From: Nemopilema nomurai
Taxonomy: Eukaryota > Cnidaria > Scyphozoa > Rhizostomeae > Rhizostomatidae
Assembly: GCA_003864495.1 (NCBI GenBank)
Contig: ML133388.1
Location: 84,311 to 148,310, forward strand
DNA length: 64,000 bases
Direction of reading: 5' to 3'
Shown here: positions 34,868 to 46,116 of the stretch, piece after piece
Numbering within the stretch: position 1 is the stretch's first letter
Layout of the letters: each line of letters begins with the position of its first letter
The notes under the pieces: model-generated
What the model was told of the DNA's origin: nothing
The model's database searches: none
Seen by the model: the letters and a program-made list of their open reading frames with translations, nothing else
Position numbers and translations under genes: made by a program

Positions 34868-37800
34868 ATGACGGATAGTTTCCCCTGCTCAAAATGTGAT
34901 TTAATTGTCTCGGAAGACCAAAACTCGATATTTTGCGATGTATGCAAAAATTGGTTTCATTTGAGATGCAGTGGCCCGATACGTCAGAGATTCGAACACC
35001 TAGCCTCCGATTTGTCATCACAATGGTTTTGTAAAGAATGCATCGTTAGCGCCTTGCCCTTTCAAAAAATCAACAATACTCAATTTGTTAACTTAATTTC
35101 CTCTACACGGCGACAGGAAACGCCGTATATTGAATTCAACAAGCATTGTTCTGTTTGCACTCGTCGTGTTAACAACACTGAAAAAGCGATACCTTGCTAT
35201 ATTTGCAAACACTACATTCATCGGAAATGTTCTAACCTCTCAGAACCTGACATTCAGTTGACTTTGAATTCAAAGCACTGGCACTGCATGCACTGTCAAA
35301 ATAGCACATTCTCTTTTCATACAGTGAGCAATAACGAACTTCTGTCCGAAAACTTCAACTCCAATAATTCTTGCCCTTGTAATGATTCTATGAAAGATCT
35401 CACTGATTTTGACTGTGTAAATGTCATTTCAGAACTAAATTTAAATAAACTCGACCTTAACCATTCTCACCCTAATTCTGATAACGACATTGATCATAAT
35501 TTGAATCTCAACTGTAACTTTGATTACTATACTACTCATGAATTTCATAAACTTCTTTCTAAACTTCACACAAAAACTAATGCGTCATTTAGCTTATTGC
35601 ATACTAACATTTGCTCAGTTAACAAAAACATCCAAAATCTTGAACTACTAGCTACTTCCTTAGGTCATAATTTTGACATAATTGCTGTTTCGGAAGCATG
35701 GATTACAAAAGACACAGATACCCAACACCTTGCCCTGCCTGGCTATCAAAATTACTATGGAACCCCTGGACTAAGTCGAAAGGGTGGGTGTGGTTTTTTT
35801 GTAGGCGATAATATATGTTTTACTCCAAGACCAGACCTGGATATCTCATTTTCTGATAACTCAAGTGAATTTGAAGCGAGTTGGATTGAAATCACAAATC
35901 AAGGCAATAAAAATTTCTTAATTGCTGTTATATACCGTCATCCCAGAATGAAAAATGATAATGACTTTTTGAATTACATATCAAATACTATTTCAAACAA
36001 AGTCAGGAACGAAAAGAAAACAGTATTTATTACTGGAGATTTCAACATAAACCTGTTAATTATTGATTCTGATGACTATACAAGTGAATTCCTAAATCTA
36101 CTCCTTTCTAATTTCTATCAACCTCACATACTTCAACCAACAAGAATCACCAATATCAATAAACCAACTTTAATTGACAATATATTCCTAAATTCAATCG
36201 AATATGATACAATTAGTGGCAATTTAACGACTCCAATCTCAGATCATCTGCCTAACTTTATTTTTTGTCATAACTTGCACGCAATCGTTAAGAAACCTTT
36301 TAGAGGTTTTTACCGTGACTTCAAATCTTTAAACCCTGATAGATATGTGTTTGACCTACGTAATGCAGCTTTAGAAGATAACTTACTATCAACTCAATGG
36401 GCCAACGAACAATACAATACACTTCATGAAACATTAATCAACAATATTCAAAAGCATGCCCCATTGAAACCAATTTCGAGAAAAGCGTATAAACAACGTC
36501 AAAAGCCTTGGATTACTAAAGGAATTTTAAAATCAATATCAATCAAAAATAAATATTACAAAAAATTCATGACCACAAAAAAATCAGATTATTATAAGAA
36601 ATATAAATACTACAGAGATCAAATTAATCATCTTATTAGAAAAAGTAAAAAAGACTATTACATTACCTATTTTGATAACTTTAAAGAAAACACCAAAAAA
36701 CTATGGTCTGGGGTAAAAGAAATCATAAACAAGAAGTCAAACGATAAAAGTAATGTCCTATACTTACAGATAAATGGGAAACTTGTCTCGGACAATAAAA
36801 CAATTGCAAACTCATTCAATAAGTACTTCACAACAATAGCTCAAAAACTACAAGAAAAAATGAAGTCATCATCAGTCCACTTTTCTAATTTTATGCACAA
36901 TAACAATCCTGAGAGTATATTCCTAGACCCTGTGACTCCTGAAGAAGTAAATGACATCATTGCTAATCTAGATGAAAGTAAAGCAAATGACTCCTACGAC
37001 ATTCCCATTAAGTTAATTAAGCTGGTTCGTCATACTCTCTCAAAACCATTCTCGATTATTGCTAACTCATCATTCACTGAAGGAGTATTCCCTGACAAAC
37101 TAAAATTTGCTAAGGTTACACCAATTTACAAAAGCAAATCAAAGCAAGAAGTTGGAAATTATCGTCCTATTTCAATTCTTCCTATATTTAGTAAAATACT
37201 TGAAAAATTAATGAACCATCGTTTGGTTCAGTTCTTAAATAAACACAATATCATCTTTGAACATCAATATGGGTTTCAAAAAAATAAATCAACCTACACT
37301 AGCAATTCTGGAACTACAATCACAACTAATCTACAACATTGAAAATAATCTTACATCATGCTGCATATTTCTCGATTTGTCCAAAGCATTTGATACAGTC
37401 AACCATAGTATACTACTAAGTAAGTTAGAGCACTATGGAATTAGGGGAGTAGGTCACAGCTGGTTTAAATCGTACTTAGATAATAGAACTCAAATTGTTA
37501 CTGTGAATGCTGAGAACTCTACAGAATTGAAAATTAATTGTGGTGTCCCTCAAGGAAGCATATTAGGCCCCCTCCTCTTCTTGCTTTACATTAATGATAT
37601 TTACAACTCCTCCGAAGTCCTTGATTTTCGTCTCTTTGCTGATGACACGAGTATTTTATTTGCTGATAAAAGCCTAGATACAATTGAACAAACAGTCAAT
37701 TATGAGATGAAAAATGTTTCTGAATGGCTTCTAGCTAATAAGTTATCACTCAATGTAGCTAAATCAAATTTTCTCATAATAAGACCTCATAAAAATAATA

Positions 37801-38462
37801 GAATTGTAAATCTTAAAATAAATGACGAAAATCTAAAACAAGAAACCTCCTCAAAATACCTTGGTGTACTAATTGATGACAAACTTAACTGGAAACACCA
37901 CATAAACCAATTAAATACCAAAGTATCTAAAAGTATTGGTATCCTATATAAATTAAGACATCTTATACCAAAAAGCACCCTTGTAACACTATACAACTCT
38001 TTTATTCAATCTCATGTTCTTTATGGACTTCTTAACTGGGGCTGTGCTAATAAGACTACTCTCGAACCATTGAAAATAACCCTACGTAAAGCTGTCAGAG
38101 TAATAGATTTTGCTTCTTACACAGCTCACACAGAGCCAATCTTTAAACGTTTCAAGTTATTAAACCTAGAAAATCTATACAAGCTCGAAACAGCGAAATT
38201 TATGTTTCAAATCAACCAAGAAAATCATAGTAACTTTCTTCAAAAGGAATTCATCAAAACTAGTAAATTACATTGCTATAATACGAGACAATCATCCGAT
38301 CTTGGTTTTTCTCTTCCCTCTATCTCTACAAACTTCAAAAAAAACTTTCTGACATTTGATGGGGTTAAGCATTGGAACTCCTTGCCAATTGAACTGAAGA
38401 ATATCCGCAACAAAAATGCCTTCAAAAAGATGATGAAACTATACCTTTTACAGAACTCCTAA
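34868..38462 (+). pseudogene. LINE ORF2: PHD fingers, APE endonuclease, reverse transcriptase (one frameshift)
   Basis: The first frame (34868 to about 37293) has two PHD-like Cys/His clusters (CSKCDLIVSEDQNSIFCDVC; CSVCTRRVNN through HWHCMHC). An APE-type endonuclease follows (LLHTNICSVNKN, SEAWIT, TGDFNIN, SDHLPNF), then the RT start (VGNYRPISILPIFSKILEK, YGFQKNKST). One extra base near 37294 moves the rest into another frame. That frame holds the remaining RT motifs (LDLSKAFDTVNHSIL, GVPQGSILGPLLFLLYIND, FADD catalytic box) and the C-terminus to 38462. Apart from this shift, coding is intact over nearly 3.6 kb. It drives target-primed reverse transcription when functional. Confidence 0.92.
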
Positions 38463-38840
38463 GCCATAAGAATTCGTTCTACTTTTTTAAACATATCCCT
38501 AACCAGTGAAATTTACCAGCCTACCGCCTGTATACATATATATATATTTTTTTCTATACTCTTACATCCTTAATTTTTTACTCTTACTGTTATAGACTAC
38601 TTCAAACTGAAATGGAAATTATAATCTTGAGTTTAAATACGTCACTGGGACATATGACTCGATAGCTCCTGGCGAGTTTTTCTCATGTGTCCTTCAGCAT
38701 AACAAACTACTTTATCTGATGTAATAAATTAATTAAATTTTTGAAAATGCTAACTTTTGTATTCTAAATTTTAATTCTTGGTATATTGTAATTAACATTT
38801 GTTTTTGCTGATAAAGATTTTGAGTTTGAGTTTGAGTTTT

Positions 38841-39112
38841 AATCAGAATTGCCTCGTGCATCCCCGTTTCTATAGCGTCTTGTGAGCGATGTCATAGCAA
38901 AGTGAAGCTAATTAACACTTATCTTCGGGCTACAATGACAGAAGATCGTCTGGAAAATCTTGTCCTGATAAGCAGCGAGAGGGATATTTCGAAAGAAATA
39001 GATTTATCGACCATTCGAAAGCAATCGCTATCAAACCTAGGAAACTGGCCTTATAATCAAGTTATGTTGAAAAAACTACGAACGTTGTTTATTATAAGAT
39101 TGTTTGACATTG
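38841..39112 (+). pseudogene. hAT transposase C-terminal dimerisation region
   Basis: Directly after the LINE tail the frame reads IRIASCIPVSIASCERCHSK and LINTYLRATMTEDRLENL. This matches the C-terminal hAT dimerisation domain. The middle of the transposase, probably over 300 residues, is absent between 33731 and here, so insertion was accompanied by deletion. Confidence 0.85.
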
Positions 39113-39240
39113 TTATTCATTGTTTTAAATTCTCGTTTTAAATTAATGATACCTTTTTGTTTGGCACTTCCCAATAAACAAGTTAAAATTAAAGTCTACA
39201 GGTTGCGTTGCTCTAATAATGTATGCAGAAAGAGAAATCA

Positions 39241-39410
39241 AAGGATCCTAAGCCATTTTGAGACCTCAGAAATGAGAAAAAATCCGGAAGCTTCCGGGGG
39301 CTTCGCACCCTGGACCCCTGCCAAGGCGCTGCCCTGGACCCGTTTAGGGGCTTCTTACAGCGTCCCCGGACCCCAGCTGTTTTAGGCAACGGCCTCTGGC
39401 CATTGCATGC
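39241..39410 (+). repeat. GC-rich repeat shared with 54340-54490
   Basis: GGATCCTAAGCCATTTT, CAGAAATG, CCTGCCA and TTTTAGGCAA blocks occur in the same order on the opposite strand at 54490-54340. It lies in the 3' noncoding part of the hAT element and is probably that family's terminal region. Confidence 0.6.
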
Positions 39411-39691
39411 GTGCCTTCGGGACGCCATGTACACATGGAACAGCAGGACACAATTTTTAAAAACTTCTTGCACGCCCCGGAAAAAAATCCCCCCCTCTTT
39501 TTTGGAGCTGGCGCCGCCACTGGGTCCTGGTTTTGCAACCCTTCAAATTCTCTTTTGGTAGCAGAGGGAGGAGGCAGAGCTGGAGTGATATTGCCAAAAG
39601 AATTAATGACTGCCCAAATCCTAAGTATTGTGTCGACCAGAGGGCCGCGAGAGAAAGATTTGGCAAACTAGTGCGATATCTTAGAAGGAGA

Positions 39692-40216
39692 ACTAGCCCC
39701 CAAAACCCCGCTGCGCGGGCTTAAAACCTCTTCTGTGGAAAAGGAATTGCCCCTTAAAACTACCCTATAAACAAAATAGACATGTTAGTCTCGGCAAGAC
39801 AAGAGCCTCGCATCGAGAGCAGAAATGACGTAATGCACAGCCACGCACGGCATACTTGAAACGAAAGTTGTCAACGACAAAATGACTCGCCATCCTTCGC
39901 GTGCATCACTCGCACTCATGTGACAATCGCTAGGACGGGGTTCGCAAAAGATGAAGGGATGAGGCTCCCCCGTCCTAGCGATTGTCACATGAGTGCGAGT
40001 GATGCACGCGAAGGATGGCGAGTCATTTTGTCGTTGACAACTTTCGTTTCAAGTGTGCGGTGCGTGGCTGTGCATTACGTCATTTCTGCTCTCGATGCGA
40101 GGCTCTTGTCTTGCCGAGACTAACATGTCTATTTTGTTTATAGGGTAGTTTTAAGGGGCAATTCCTTTTCCACAGAAGGGGTTTTAAGCCCGCGCAGCGG
40201 GGTTTTGGGGGCTAGT
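39692..40216. repeat. 525-bp near-perfect palindrome (hairpin MITE)
   Basis: Two arms of about 248 bases are reverse complements with only a few differences (for example CGGCATACTTG against CAAGTGTGCGG). They are separated by a loop of about 27 bases near 39941-39967. The outermost arms read CTAGCCCCCAAAACCCCGC. The segment lies inside the Myb/SANT-like ORF. Confidence 0.95.
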
Positions 40217-40604
40217 CTTCTGTTTTACCAATATATTGTTTATCTATGGTGAAAGTTGTCTTCAAAGTTTTACTGGAATATATTCTATTTGAGTGACATG
40301 GTCTATCGTAAACCTTAGAAGGAGAATGCCACAGAAGGAAATGGCAGGTGGAATTGTAACACAGGAAAATGAGCTAGATCAGGCAACGGAAGACATAATT
40401 GGATTCACAGAAGCAGCTGAGGTGGAATTTGCAAGGAAAGCTGGAGAGAGAAAAACAACAGAGGGACGAAAAAGGTGACAGCAGAGGACCCATAAACTGC
40501 CTACCCGGGGCCCATAAATTATCTCTGCCCGTTGGGAAAATCACAGAGCCTCCGAATCAGAAAAATTATCCTTTTCTGTGGCATGTTTCAGGTAATTTTA
40601 TAAG

Positions 40605-40682
40605 ACCCCCTCAAATAAGCCCCCATCCAAAAAAATCAAAAATAAATAAGCCCCCAGGGGGCTAATTCGAGGATTTACGGTA
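40605..40682. repeat. Partial copy of the TACCGTAAATCCTCG MITE
   Basis: It ends GGGGGCTAATTCGAGGATTTACGGTA in two blocks, identical to the right end of the 45841-46116 element, with an abbreviated left side (GACCCCCTCAAATAAGCCCC). Confidence 0.8.
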
Positions 40683-41260
40683 AAATGTTAGTATAAAGCA
40701 GATCATGGCAACAATGAGAAAGGTCATGAGTTGGTCAAAATTGCTACTGAGATAGCTCCTTGATTTATCTTGTAGCATAATTGCACAGAAAATATCTGTT
40801 AATTGTTGAATAATTAATTTCTTTTAATTGATTTAACTAATCATTCTCGCTACTTTTCAATGATCTGTCTCTTTTGTCATTAATTTATAGACAATAAAAA
40901 CAACTATTGGTCATGTAACTTTTTTGTCTTTAACTGATGTACAGATGTGTCCTTTTTTTCTTGAAGGGGCCAGCATTCAGAACAAAGCCAGTATCATACA
41001 TTCTCTGATTGCTTCCAGTGCTTTGTTGAATCTTCATCACAGCTTGGATGACAACATCCAATGATAATTCTCGCTGCAAAGATGGCAACAAAGCATATCT
41101 TCAATATTGCCAAAACCATTTGGCATGCCACATCTGCAGGAAGTAGGCAATGATTATAGTCTTCCAATTACATATGACCTTTGTCCTTCCACAGGAAATG
41201 GCTTCATATTCGAATTCTCAAGGCATTCAAGGAGGTGCTGCCTTCAAGGAGGTGCTGCCT
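40683..41260. other. Intergenic, AT-rich; 17-bp triplication at its right end
   Basis: AAGGAGGTGCTGCCTTC repeats three times at 41229-41277, running into the 3' end of the protease ORF. No other feature is recognised. Confidence 0.5.
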
Positions 41261-41611
41261 TCAAGGAGGTGCTGCCGCATTAAACTTCTTGTGTAGATTG
41301 CATGTCTTGGGCCTTGTCCAAAACAGAGGGATGTTGCTAAATGCAAGAGCAAAAAGACCACAGCTGGTGAGACCACCTTGGGTTTGCACATCCTCCTGTC
41401 TGAGAAGAATATAAGGCTTCTTAGACATAAGGAGTCTTGCTATAATCGTCTTGATAGAACCTGGGACAATGTAATCATTCATGCTGTCATAAATCCTGAC
41501 TGCCCCAGTATCCAATGTAGCAATATTTGATATTGTTATCCAGTGAGAATCCCTCTTTAAAAGAACCTGTATGAAATCTCCATTGACTAAAGCCACCTGT
41601 TTGTTTTCCAT
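41261..41611 (-). pseudogene. C48/ULP1-like cysteine protease fragment, transposon type
   Basis: The 116-residue ORF carries a plausible His-Asp-Cys set of a ULP1-like fold: SHWITISNIA (His), VRIYDSMND (Asp), DVQTQGG (Gln) and TSCGLFALAF (Cys). Such stand-alone protease domains occur in several eukaryotic DNA transposon families. The C-terminus is overwritten by the 17-bp tandem repeat and the N-terminus has no partner in the flank, so it is a fragment. It could alternatively be one exon of a longer gene. Confidence 0.5.
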
Positions 41612-43359
41612 TGCTATGTGTCCTGGAAGCCAGACAGAGCAGGGAACTGTTACTTCAAGAGATGTTGGGATGCATTTATGATATTACCAGATATCCACCT
41701 GTCTGAAGATTTGAGGAATCATTGAGTAATTAAACTCTACCAACTGTCTTCCATTTACTGCCTGCTTCATAAGATGTGCTGCTAAACTCCACATCAGCTT
41801 TGTTTACTGATTGCAGCAGAACCTGAAGACACTGGTGGGGTTTCTTAAATATACCATTAAAGTAAAACCCACATAAAACAACTACCAATTTTAACAACCT
41901 TTACCCTAAAGTTGCATGTTTCTGATCACTTAATGTGATAAGAATCTGATCAAAATAAGAACACAATGTACCTAAAAAAATTATAGGTTCTTATATTAAT
42001 CTGAATAGTTCAGCAAGGAAGCGGGTGTTTTAAGATAAATACACTGTTGTTCAAAGCTTACTAAAAATTTGGGCAAATGTGTAAAAAGAGTAAGCTACAG
42101 AGGTTTTTTAAATTTTAAAAATCAAAACTATCTGTTTTTTACAATTATCAATACTTCTTCTTTGATGTAAATCTTTTGATTTCCTTATTTTGTTTAAGAA
42201 AAGTACTTAATTAAGAGATTACTGAATTATTATCACCTTTTGATCTGTTTGTATTGTATTGGTCACTTGTTTGCCAGAAAATAACCCCTATATTGAAATA
42301 AACACTGCTATATTTCAGAAAATTTCATACTTCTTCTCATGGAAGATCATATTAGTCTTTAATCCTCATTAATAAGCGCAAGACAAGAGCTTGGCTACAT
42401 TTGAACTAAACGTAGGTTAACAATGTCTGTATACCTACTTACCAACTCATCAAATTTTAATTTAAATTCTAGGGCAACACAACACAACAGCATTTCTGAA
42501 CTTTTATTCAGTTAAATGTTTTCTGTTGCTAAATTCAGGGGCACCTATCCCGGGGGGCTGGGGGGCTGCTGCCCCTCCTGCCCTCCTCCAGAAGGGGCAG
42601 AGGGGGCAAGAAGTGCCCTTGAATATACGACTTCTATGAAAAGATTATATAATATTATAGAAATCTAGTTGATGACAACTCCTTTCTGGTACTGTTGATC
42701 TTTGACACCGGAAACTGTTAATTTTTTCAAAACAGCGTCGGGTTTTGCGTCGGATTAGACGATAACAAACTTTAAAAAAACCAATGGCGTCTCATACAAA
42801 ACTGACTTTTTGAAACGCAGGAATAAACAACTATTTGATTTGCTTTTGCTTATTGCGATTATAATTTTCCTCTTCACTCTCGATGATCCTGCAACCCCGG
42901 ATTATTTAGACTTAATTTAGGTTTAGATTATTTAGACTAAGAAATAAGAATTTTCCAACCATTTAAATCACCATGATCATTTAAATTTCATAAACCAAAC
43001 GTTGCGAATAAGGCAAATTTGTACCCACTTGTATGGAGAATAGTGTCAAAATTGAATGGGTGGAGTATACCAATATTATATAACGTATCAACACCCACTC
43101 CACCCCACGAATTTTCGATTATTTTAGTGGGAAAATTCTACGATTTGCCCTCAGCACCAACACTGCCCCTCCTGCCCTAATCTCCAGCAGACGTCCCGGG
43201 CTAAATTGCAATTTTTTCTTGTCTATGAGAACTCATTGGCCAAAACCTGGTTTTAAGAACAAGGTTTTTTGCTCACATTTCTTTAATAAGAATCTTCTTA
43301 GTCTAAAATCTACACAAGAAAAGTTCTTTTATGTGAGTTTCTACGTTATAAGTGCTAAG
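41612..43359. other. Intergenic, repeat debris
   Basis: CAGGGGCACCTATCCCGGG at 42537, followed by G/C-rich runs, resembles a hAT-type terminus; no matching right end was found. The rest is AT-rich, with no supported exon. Confidence 0.4.
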
Positions 43360-43478
43360 CAGACACCGCGGAGCGTTGATAAAAGTGGGGGGTCTAAAAA
43401 CGTGGGGGGGGGGCTAAAACCATTTAAAAATGTGGGGGGGGCTGAAGCCCCCTCAGCCCTCCTGCTCCGCGGTGCCTG
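43360..43478. repeat. 119-bp MITE with 5-bp target duplication
   Basis: The ends CAGACACCGCGGAGC and GCTCCGCGGTGCCTG form an inverted repeat, flanked on both sides by CTAAG. The interior is G-rich. It belongs with the CAG/CTG-ended, 5-bp-duplication elements at 3044, 21243 and 60986, although the terminal sequences differ. Confidence 0.75.
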
Positions 43479-43894
43479 CTAAGTACCTTTTGATAACACC
43501 AAGTGAGGTGGTGGGGGTAAGATCTCTAGTGGAGAAAAGGTTATCACGAGCAAAAGGAGAGCCGGACATATTAGCCCAATTACTGAAGTAGAAGAAATCT
43601 GAACGTAGCGGTTGAAAAGTCCCAGAGTACAAGGGTGCAATATAATACCAGTCCTGCGTACGCTGGAAAGGTCTATCGCGCGAAGGACGACGAGGGGAAA
43701 AAATATCGAGCGCAAAGATACAGGAAAGAATGGGAGAATGAGAGTTGGGCTCGCAACTAGTTGAATGCTTTCAGAAAAGGTTTCAGTAAAGCTCATTGTC
43801 GTTGGTGTCGATGATGAGAAGAAGTGGTAGCACTGGAAAACGTTTATCCCGGAATCATGGCAAGAGAAACGGTAAAAACATGCCGCTACACCAG

Positions 43895-44475
43895 AAAGAA
43901 GTTTCCTTGCACGATGCCGTGACTGGTACAGAAAAGCTATCAAAGAGATTTTGAAGCGAGTCGATATCTCTGACCCAGTTCTCAAGGCTGTTAAAGATGT
44001 TAACCATGGTTTCATCATAAATGGAACAGCATCCATCGATACAGGAGGAGTACTGAAATCAAACCTTCCACGTTTGTCAGATGCAAGTTTGCAAACAATT
44101 GATCGACAATGGAGATCACTCCTTGTCAACAAAGATGCTCTGAAAAGTGAATGGAAAGGAAAAACACTAATTGAGTTTTGGAAGCAGTTAAGTGCCATCG
44201 ATTCCTACAAAGAGCTTGGCCAGTTCATCATCCAAGTTACAGCATTGCCACAAAGTATAGCAGCTGTAGAGAGAGCTTTTTCTAAAATAAATAATAACAA
44301 GACGAAGCTGCGAAATTCGTTAGCCGTTCGAACAATTGAAGCCATTGTGAAAGTGAGTGAAGTCTTTCCAACTAATTTTCCAGTCAATGCAAGACTAACA
44401 ACTCTCCATTCCAAAGCAAGAAATACATATATGGAGAGATTACAGAAAAATAGAGGCAAGCAACTGAGGATATAA
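43895..44475 (+). pseudogene. hAT transposase C-terminal fragment (second family)
   Basis: The frame from about 43895 reads FLARCRDWYRKAIKEIL and goes on to 44475. The diagnostic part is ALPQSIAAVERAFSKINNNK followed by LRNSLAVRTIEAIVKVSEVF, a hAT dimerisation domain. Upstream sequence has stops in all likely frames. It differs from the 38841 C-terminus and lies outside that element, so it is another family. Confidence 0.65.
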
Positions 44476-45840
44476 AACAATTTTGAGCAACATTTTTAAA
44501 AGACTTGCTTAGTTTTAGATGTGCTATTTAAGATTTATGGACAATTTGATATTTCTATAACCGTGTCATAACTTTGTAATCTTTGGTATATTTAGTATAT
44601 ATTTTTGCTTTGTAACTTTTAATCCTAAGCGAATTTTTGTTACTGTTGAATGAAAAACATTGTCTAGTTTTGTTTTTGATTCCAGAAAGCTTTTTCCCGC
44701 ATTTGACATAGAGGTTGCATGCTTTCTTAAGGTTTTATTGTGCTTATCAAAAACTAACTAAATTTCAATATGATGTAGGGAGTATACACACAAAACAAAG
44801 GAACGCTACAAAAGTGTTATTGATAACATTACTATGTATACATAGACAATGGAAGGTGTTAATGACAATACAATGGAAGTCCACATTGGAGGTTCACATC
44901 AGCTTCCATAGCTGCCATTATTTTGACCTCCTCATAAAATAAATTTGCATGTTTGTATGTGTGTATGTAAGTATGTATTGTGCAGTTTTCCCCAGCACAT
45001 ACAATCATTTCCCATATGCTTTCTTCTTACAAATACACCACAATTCATAACTACAAGCCAATTCTTTCTGCCTTCTCTTCATAAAATGAAGCAAGCAGTT
45101 GGGGAAATGCATCATCTATCTTATCTTCGGATGCAGTATCAGTGTCATTGTCAAGCTTTGGAATTATGGAGAACAGGCAAGCATCTGAACATATTCCTTG
45201 AAGACTCCTTAATTGGTCATTAGTAGGAAGAGGGTCTGATCCGCTATAAGTATTGCAAGTGCTCTTATGGGCATTTTTAGACAACTCCAACTTTTCTTCA
45301 ACAGTACTTGGCTGCACCTAGAAATACAATAAAGGTAATTTCATTGGGTAGGAAATATGCCCCTCCCTGCAAAACAATGTTGTCTAGGGATTACCCTTGC
45401 AATACCCCCCTCACTTTCTTTTTACTTGATGATGTCATGCAATACACAGCCTATGAAAACTACGATCAAATGTATTTTGATATTCAAAATGAGGTTTTCT
45501 TGTAATCTAAGGGCATAGTTTTAGAAACTTTAAGATGTTTACACCCAAATAGGAATTGCCACTTGCCCTTAGCCCCCTAACATTTAGAAAATGCTTCCAC
45601 ATCCCCGTGGAGTAAATGGTACCAATTATAATCAAATCAAATCAATTGATAGATACTGGTTGCTGGTGCATTTCCAATACTACGCCTTTAATGGTTTTGA
45701 TTTTAATATCCAATTAAACAATTTCTGTTATCAAAATCCATGTTTTGTATTTGATTTTAAGGTGTTTCAAACTTTTAAGTCTAGAGTCATATTTTGTTCT
45801 TTTTTTGGTTGAGTTATGTAAGAGTTTTGTGGATGTTCAG
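44476..45840. other. Intergenic; one possible minus-strand exon at 45051-45318
   Basis: On the minus strand an acceptor (TTTCTAG, at 45319) precedes an 88-codon open frame ending in TAG (PLPTNDQLRSLQGICSD, ASFYEEKAERIGL). No upstream partner exon was found, so it may be chance or an orphan transposon exon. Confidence 0.25.
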
Positions 45841-46116
45841 TACCGTAAATCCTCGAATTGGACCCCCTCAAAAAGCCCCCCCCTCGAATAAGCTCCCACC
45901 CTAGAACTAAAAATTTTCAATAAGCCCCCCCTCGAATAAGCCCCCCTCGGTTTGTTTATTTTTGACTCCTGGGGTTGATTTTTGGCATTTTACTGAATTA
46001 ACACAAAAATTTATATTTTTGTTAATAATTTGACCAAATGTTACTTTATACTTAGGTTATTTTTTATATTCAAAAATAAATAAGCCCCCAGGGGGCTAAT
46101 TCGAGGATTTACGGTA
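45841..46116. repeat. MITE with TACCGTAAATCCTCGAAT inverted ends
   Basis: The left end is TACCGTAAATCCTCGAATT and the right end its complement. The terminal TA may be the target site, as in Tc1/mariner-type elements. The interior has G/C runs (AAGCCCCC) near both ends. Confidence 0.85.

Larger units (their letters stand above)
34340..38840 (+). mobile_element. PHD-type CR1/L2-like LINE, 5'-truncated, near full coding length
   Basis: The order is an ORF1 fragment, a long ORF2 with PHD fingers, APE endonuclease and reverse transcriptase, then a 3' UTR ending in a (TTTGAG)n-like tail near 38818-38838. Ending in a short tandem motif rather than poly(A) fits the CR1/L2/Jockey branch; exact clade is uncertain. 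The hAT coding sequence resumes directly after the tail at about 38841. Confidence 0.9.
31713..39522 (+). mobile_element. hAT DNA transposon, 7.8 kb, with nested insertions
   Basis: The ends are perfect 15-bp inverted repeats (CAGTGGCGGCGCCAG) at 31713-31727 and 39508-39522. They are flanked by a perfect 8-bp duplication GGTCCTGG (31705-31712 and 39523-39530), the hAT hallmark. Inside are the two ends of a zf-TTF/hAT transposase, a composite inverted-repeat element and a LINE. A 17-G run lies at 31804-31820. It is a dead copy. Confidence 0.95.
31654..40480 (+). pseudogene. Myb/SANT-like domain ORF split by two insertions
   Basis: The coding pieces are 31654-31712, 39531-39692 and 40327-40480. 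The first follows an acceptor (TTGTACCCAG) and reads VWSQEYYLLLLREVL. The second reads FSFGSRGRRQSWSDIAKR and VDQRAARERFGKLVRYLRRR. The third reads MPQKEMAGGIVTQENELD, then an acidic/basic helical tail. Conserved Trp, LREV, GS, W-IA and RE-F positions fit a Myb/SANT-like DNA-binding family common in cnidarian and other invertebrate repeats. The pieces are continuous in frame only if the hAT element (31713-39522 plus one 8-bp duplicate) and the palindromic insert (39693-40313 plus one 13-bp duplicate) are set aside. The original function is unknown; it may itself be a transposon gene. Confidence 0.7.

Noticed and set aside
39785..40123. Two near-identical 67-codon open frames on opposite strands
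   Set aside because: They are the same frame read from the two arms of the palindrome, not two genes.
43479..44198. 239-codon minus-strand open frame
   Set aside because: It overlaps the plus-strand hAT C-terminal domain, which has recognisable motifs; the minus-strand reading shows none.
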